Below are positions 59,734-64,000 of a stretch of DNA of 64,000 nt, one piece after another; within the stretch, counting starts at the first letter, position 1, and each line of letters begins with the position of its first letter. The stretch is from an uncultured Collinsella sp. (GTDB lineage Bacteria > Actinomycetota > Coriobacteriia > Coriobacteriales > Coriobacteriaceae): the NCBI GenBank assembly GCA_900757615.1, contig CAAEON010000046.1, positions 9,608 through 73,607 of the forward strand. Reading direction: 5' to 3'. The notes under the pieces were generated by a model that saw only the letters and a list, made by a program, of their open reading frames with translations, ran no database searches and was not told the DNA's origin. The position numbers and the translations under genes were made by a program.

Positions 59734-60759
59734 CTACAGGACAGCCGCCAGCGCGTCGATGTCCTCCTGTGTCGTGGCCCAGCTGGTGCAAAAGCGCACC
59801 ACGGTGTGGGTCTCGTCGTACTTTTCCCAGTACTCGATCGAAGCATGCTCGCGAATGCGGGCCATGTCCTCGTTGGGCAAAATCACAAACTGCTGGTTGG
59901 TGGGCGTCTCCAAGAAGAACTGGTAACCGCGCTCGTGCAGTACGCGACGCAGCGCCTGAGCGGTCTCAATCGCCTGGCGGCCAATCTCAAAATACAGGCC
60001 GTCGGTAAAGAGCGCCTCAAACTGAACGCCCGTCAGACGGCCCTTGGCCAGCAGCGCTCCGTGCTGCTTAATGCGCGGAATGGGGTGTGCCGGAGCGTGC
60101 ATGCCGCAAAACACCACGGCCTCGCCGCAAAGCGCGCCGCACTTGGTGCCGCCAATGTAGAACACGTCGCACAGCTGCGCCAGCTCGGGCAGGGTAATGT
60201 CGCACTCATCGGCCGCCAGCGCATAGGCCAGACGGGCGCCATCCACAAACAGCGGAATCTGGCGCTTCTGGCACACCGCATGAATCGCCGCAAGCTCGGC
60301 GGCGGAGTACAGCGTGCCGTACTCGGTCGATAGGCTCACGTACACGGCACCTGGGAACACCGTGTGCTCGTAGCTCTCGTTTTCGTAAAACACCTGGATA
60401 TAGCTGTCGAGATCCTCGGCATGCATCTTGCCCTCGTAGCCGGGAATGGTAAGCACCTTGTGGCCGCCAAACTCGATGGCACCCGCCTCGTGGCAGGCAA
60501 CGTGGCCGGTCTCGGCTGCAACGACGCCCTCGTAGGGCGCAAGCAGCATGTCAATCACCGTCGCGTTGGCCTGTGTGCCGCCCACCAGAAAAAACACGTC
60601 GGCATCGGGTACCTGACAGGCCTCACGAATGAGCTGCTTGGCACGCTCGGTGTGTGCATCGGTACCGTAGCCGGGCTGCGGCTCCATATTGGTGTCGACG
60701 AGCGCCTGCAGCACTGCCGGATGTGCGCCGTGAGAATAGTCATTGTTGAACGCGAGCAT
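59734..60759 (-). CDS. Low-specificity L-threonine aldolase
   Basis: The PLP enzyme cleaves L-threonine or L-allo-threonine to glycine and acetaldehyde. The 341-residue protein starts MLAFNNDYSHGAHPAVLQAL and has the PLP site FYIGGTKCGALCGEAVVF with lysine, the Asp of LFVDGARLAYAL and the HVACHEAGAIEF stacking His. The fold and length match the beta-eliminating lyase family. GAGAGGA precedes the ATG. Confidence 0.93.
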   Translation of the reverse strand: MLAFNNDYSHGAHPAVLQALVDTNMEPQPGYGTDAHTERAKQLIREACQVPDADVFFLVGGTQANATVIDMLLAPYEGVVAAETGHVACHEAGAIEFGGHKVLTIPGYEGKMHAEDLDSYIQVFYENESYEHTVFPGAVYVSLSTEYGTLYSAAELAAIHAVCQKRQIPLFVDGARLAYALAADECDITLPELAQLCDVFYIGGTKCGALCGEAVVFCGMHAPAHPIPRIKQHGALLAKGRLTGVQFEALFTDGLYFEIGRQAIETAQALRRVLHERGYQFFLETPTNQQFVILPNEDMARIREHASIEYWEKYDETHTVVRFCTSWATTQEDIDALAAVL

Positions 60760-60804
60760 GGTAATCCTCTCTAGCCGGGCACGAGCCCGATGATTCAGAT
60801 GGGG

Positions 60805-61668
60805 CTATTGTACGCCGCCCGGATAGGCAATGCGCGCGGCAAGGCACTCGAGCGCCAGCACCAAGGCAAAGCCGCAGCTCACGTCACTCAAAAAGTGTGC
60901 GCCGATCACGATGCGACCAAAGGCGACGAGCGCCGCAACCACAGCGGCGACCCAAAAGACCACGCGGCGGCGCGACGGCTTTTCCTTAAAGGCCGCCGCG
61001 GGAAGCCCGGCGAGCATAAGGCCGATCGCCGCGTGCGCCGTGTGTCCGCTCGCAAACGACTTAAAGCCGTCCTTGATCACGCCGGCGGCGATATAGGCCC
61101 ACTTGTCGGGGTTGCCGATCACCCACCACGGCTGAAAATTGAGCCCCGGCGTGACCTCGATCACGCGCATGCGCGGGCGCGACCACAGCGGCTTGACGAT
61201 CACGTTGAGGATAATGGCCTGAGCGACCCACACGGCAAGCACCATCAACGCCCAGCGCGTGAGATCGTCGGGCGCGGTGTCGCGCGTAAGGCGATAGGCG
61301 ATGAGGTTGGCCGCGATGACCAGCACAAACGTCAGCACCAACTGAACCACGATGAGTTTGCCGCCAACCCGCAGGGACGAAACGATCTCGTAGCCGACCA
61401 GGCCCACGTTGACCAGAACGCCCAGCACGGCGAGCCATTTGCTCCCCCTGGAGTCGGGACGCACCGCGCGTACGAGCATAACGCCTGCGACGCTCGCCGT
61501 CAGCTCAAACGGCAGCTCGCCGGCGGCCTCGATAAAGCGGCCGTACATGCTGGCGATGTTGAACAGCGCGCTCGAGATCTGGTAATCGAAGAAGCTGCCC
61601 ACGCCCAGACAAAGGCACAGAACGACCGCGATAGCGGCGGCGTCTTTCTTGTAGATGTACCCGAACAT
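60805..61668 (-). CDS. PAP2-family membrane phosphatase
   Basis: The 287-residue protein has six membrane helices and the PAP2 motifs: KPLWSRPRMR (C1), SFASGHTAHAA (C2) and GRIVIGAHFLSD (C3), with the catalytic histidines kept. In C3 the usual Ser is Gly. It would dephosphorylate a lipid such as undecaprenyl pyrophosphate or phosphatidate. ATG 61668 follows GGAAAGGAAAG. The long N-terminal region is unusual for the family. Confidence 0.85.
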   Translation of the reverse strand: MFGYIYKKDAAAIAVVLCLCLGVGSFFDYQISSALFNIASMYGRFIEAAGELPFELTASVAGVMLVRAVRPDSRGSKWLAVLGVLVNVGLVGYEIVSSLRVGGKLIVVQLVLTFVLVIAANLIAYRLTRDTAPDDLTRWALMVLAVWVAQAIILNVIVKPLWSRPRMRVIEVTPGLNFQPWWVIGNPDKWAYIAAGVIKDGFKSFASGHTAHAAIGLMLAGLPAAAFKEKPSRRRVVFWVAAVVAALVAFGRIVIGAHFLSDVSCGFALVLALECLAARIAYPGGVQ

Positions 61669-61749
61669 GCTTTCCTTTCCATCGGGCGAAGTTTTCAACC
61701 TGCAACGTGGCGGGGCAAAGAATCCTTGTCCCGCCACGCCACCTACCTG

Positions 61750-64000
61750 TTATTCATCGTCGCTAGCACCCAGCTGCTGCAGCAGCATGAGCGCCGCCGC
61801 CACGGGACCGGTGCCGTCGTTGGCGTCGAGACCTCGGCCCAGGCCGCTGCCTGCGCCGGCGCCCGCCTTGTAGGGCACCGATAGCTTGCGGCTCTTGGGA
61901 AAGTTCACCGCGCCATAGCGAGTCTTGAACTCAAAGGCCACCTTCTTGGGCACGTCGACGCCCAAAAACGTGATACGCCCACCGCTGAGCGTGACGCTTT
62001 CGAGCCCCAAGCGCTCGCCGCGGATACGGATGCGAGCGCGGTTGAACAGGTTGAGCCCCGCCAACGGCAGCTCGCCATGCGCAGCCTCGGTCTCTTCCTG
62101 CACCTCGTCGATGCTCTCCAGGTCCTCGGCCGCCGCGAGCTTACGGTACACGAGCACGCGCTGGTCCACCGCCGGCAGGTACTCCTCGGACAAGAAGTAG
62201 TCGGCCGGCAGGTTAATACCCACGCTCGCCGCCTCCACGCCGGCGTCGTCATCGCCGCGCGCCTCGGCCACGGCCTGGCCCAACATCTGCGTAAACAGGT
62301 CAAAGCCCACGCTCGACAAGTTGCCGTGCTGCTCGGCGCCCATAAGCGAGCCAGCGCCGCGAATCTCCAGGTCGCGCATGGCGATGCGCATGCCGCTGCC
62401 CAGGTCCTGGAACTCGGAAAGTGCGGTCAGGCGCGCCGTCGCCTCCTCGGTAAGCGGCAGCTCGCCCGGGAACATAAAGTACGCGTAGGCCTGCGTGGCC
62501 GAGCGGCCCACGCGGCCCTTAAGCTGGTAGAGCTGTGCCAGACCCAGACGCTGCGAGTCCTCGATGATGAGCGTGTTGGCGGTCGCGTTGTCGATGCCGC
62601 TCTCCACGATGGTCGTGGCGATGAGCACGTCGATCTTTTTGGTCGCGAACTCGATCATCACGTCCTCGACCTCGCGCGGGCTCATCTTGCCGTGCGCCAC
62701 GCCCACGCGCGCCTCGGGTGCGGCCTCGTGCACGCGCGCCACGGCATCGTCGATGGTCTTGACGCGGTTGGATACGTAGTACACCTGGCCGCCGCGACCC
62801 ACCTCCAGGCGAATCGCCGCGCTCACCACGTCGGGGTCGTACTCCCCCACGTGCACAATCACGGGACGACGCCCGGTCGGTGGCGTGGTAATCAGGCTCA
62901 TGTCGCGCACGCCGCTCGTGGCCATCTGCATGGTGCGCGGAATAGGCGTTGCCGAAAGCGTGAGCACGTCGATCTGCTCGCGCAGGTTCTTGAGCTGCTC
63001 CTTGTGCTGCACGCCAAAGCGCTGCTCCTCGTCGATGATCACCAGGCCCAGGTTCTTGGGGTTCACATCGGCCGAAAGCAGACGGTGCGTGCCGATGAGC
63101 ACATCGATCGTGCCCTCGGCAAACGCCTTGAGTGCGCGCTTTTGCTGCGCCGGCGTGCGGAAGCGGCTGAGCACCTCGACCTCGAGGCCAAACGGGGCAA
63201 AACGCTCAGAGAACGTCTCATAGTGCTGCTGGGCCAGAATGGTCGTGGGACAGAGCACCATGACCTGACGGCCGGAGTCCACGCATTTAAACGCCGCGCG
63301 CAGGGCGACCTCGGTCTTGCCAAAGCCCACATCGCCGCACAGCAGGCGATCCATGGGCTTGGGTGCCTCCATGTCGGCCTTGATGTCGGCGATAGCCTCC
63401 AGCTGGTCGCGCGTCTCGTCGTAGGGGAAGCTCTCCTCCATCGCGATCTGCTCGGGCGTATCGGGCGGACAGGCGATACCGGTAATCGACGAGCGGCGCG
63501 TATACAGGTCGACCAGATCAAACGCCAGCTTTTTGGCGTTCTTGCGCGCCTTGTTGGTGGCACGCGTCCAGTCGGCGGTATTGAGCCTAGTCAGGCGCGG
63601 CTTGTCGCCGTCGGGGCCAACATAGCGCGTGATGCGGTCGACCTGCTCGAGCGGCACGTAGAGCTTGTCGCCATCGGCATATTCCAGCAAAAAGTAGTCG
63701 CGCTCCTTGCCGCCCACTTCCTGGCGCGCAATCTCGCTAAAGAGCGCGATGCCGTGCGTTGCGTGCACCACGTAGTCGCCCGGCTTAAAGGGGAAGGTGA
63801 TCTGCGTAATGTCCACCTTGCGGCGGCTGCGGGCGCGATTGGCGTCCATGCGGGCGTTGAGGTCGGCGATCGAGAACACGGCCAGATTGGCATCGGGCAC
63901 CACCACGCCCTGCGGCAGAGCGGCATCCACAAAGGTCACGCGCCCGCGCGAGATGGTGGGCACGGCGGCACCGACGGCAGCCTGCGCGGCGCCCGCCTCG
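61750..64000 (-). CDS. mfd: Transcription-repair coupling factor Mfd, C-terminal part
   Basis: Mfd removes stalled RNA polymerase and recruits UvrA. About 750 codons are present; the gene continues past the right edge. Seen in order: the RNA-polymerase-interacting domain (GDYVVHATHGIALFSEIARQ), Walker A CGDVGFGKTEVALRAAFK, IIDEEQRFGVQHKEQLK, TLSATPIPRTMQMATSG, motif VI GRVGRSATQAYAYFM, the TRG segment GAGSLMGAEQHGNLSSVGFD, and the C-terminal domain. The final 40 residues are Gly/Ala-rich (AGAGAGSGLGRGLDANDGTG). Confidence 0.97.
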   Translation of the reverse strand, partial: EAGAAQAAVGAAVPTISRGRVTFVDAALPQGVVVPDANLAVFSIADLNARMDANRARSRRKVDITQITFPFKPGDYVVHATHGIALFSEIARQEVGGKERDYFLLEYADGDKLYVPLEQVDRITRYVGPDGDKPRLTRLNTADWTRATNKARKNAKKLAFDLVDLYTRRSSITGIACPPDTPEQIAMEESFPYDETRDQLEAIADIKADMEAPKPMDRLLCGDVGFGKTEVALRAAFKCVDSGRQVMVLCPTTILAQQHYETFSERFAPFGLEVEVLSRFRTPAQQKRALKAFAEGTIDVLIGTHRLLSADVNPKNLGLVIIDEEQRFGVQHKEQLKNLREQIDVLTLSATPIPRTMQMATSGVRDMSLITTPPTGRRPVIVHVGEYDPDVVSAAIRLEVGRGGQVYYVSNRVKTIDDAVARVHEAAPEARVGVAHGKMSPREVEDVMIEFATKKIDVLIATTIVESGIDNATANTLIIEDSQRLGLAQLYQLKGRVGRSATQAYAYFMFPGELPLTEEATARLTALSEFQDLGSGMRIAMRDLEIRGAGSLMGAEQHGNLSSVGFDLFTQMLGQAVAEARGDDDAGVEAASVGINLPADYFLSEEYLPAVDQRVLVYRKLAAAEDLESIDEVQEETEAAHGELPLAGLNLFNRARIRIRGERLGLESVTLSGGRITFLGVDVPKKVAFEFKTRYGAVNFPKSRKLSVPYKAGAGAGSGLGRGLDANDGTGPVAAALMLLQQLGASDDE

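Overview
The window looks like chromosomal DNA from a member of the Coriobacteriia (Actinomycetota), most probably Collinsella or a close relative. This is inferred from high G+C, actinobacterial-style tad genes, tight ATGA/GTGA gene overlaps, a mannose-family PTS with several sugar-isomerase (SIS) deglycase-like enzymes, and very many intergenic hairpin repeats. No database search was possible. Most genes are on the minus strand.

Layout. 1-2.6 kb: 5' part of rsmI, a GH5-like protein, tRNA-Phe with a partly duplicated copy, and a small toxin-antitoxin-like pair whose toxin is frameshifted. 2.65-12.3 kb: a compact tad (Flp pilus) operon, cpaB-tadZ-tadA-tadB-tadC-flp followed by four small or membrane proteins, a TadE-like protein and a DUF192 protein. 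12.5-18.6 kb: rsgA, a P2A-type cation ATPase with a striking structured leader, and pyruvate kinase. 18.7-22.4 kb: a phospholipase C-like protein and an ECF nickel/cobalt transporter (cbiMQO/nikMQO) behind a NikR-like box. 22.7-30 kb: pheST with a T-box leader, an M32 carboxypeptidase and glmM. 30-36.3 kb: a DUF4012 protein, a DMT transporter, tRNA-Val and several small unknown genes. 36.7-44.5 kb: an M16C peptidase, 5-formyl-THF cyclo-ligase, an AbiEi/DUF559-like protein, homoserine acetyltransferase and an LDH-like dehydrogenase. 44.5-59 kb: three SIS-domain deglycase-like enzymes, a mannose-family PTS (IIAB, IIC, IID), three GntR/UTRA regulators, recQ, a YitT protein, a HAD phosphatase and a second DMT transporter. 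59-64 kb: a GNAT acetyltransferase, threonine aldolase, a PAP2 phosphatase and most of mfd, which runs off the right edge.

How the parts fit. The tad block encodes a cell-surface pilus assembly machine. The 44-59 kb block is a carbohydrate module: the PTS would import and phosphorylate a sugar or sugar-amine conjugate, an SIS enzyme would split the phosphorylated product, and each SIS gene or group has a nearby GntR regulator. Operator-like repeats precede the SIS1, SIS3, PTS, GntR2 and DMT genes. By analogy with FrlB and GfrEF the substrates may be Amadori products such as fructoselysine, but this is inference.

The least explained content is intergenic. At least nine families of inverted-repeat elements fill the gaps, several present in multiple copies. 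Some sit a few bases after stop codons, some directly before Shine-Dalgarno sites, and one supplies the last codons of a gene. The P-type ATPase leader can fold so that the Shine-Dalgarno is paired, and it contains a perfect 7-base loop-loop complement. It is the best candidate here for an undescribed riboregulator.
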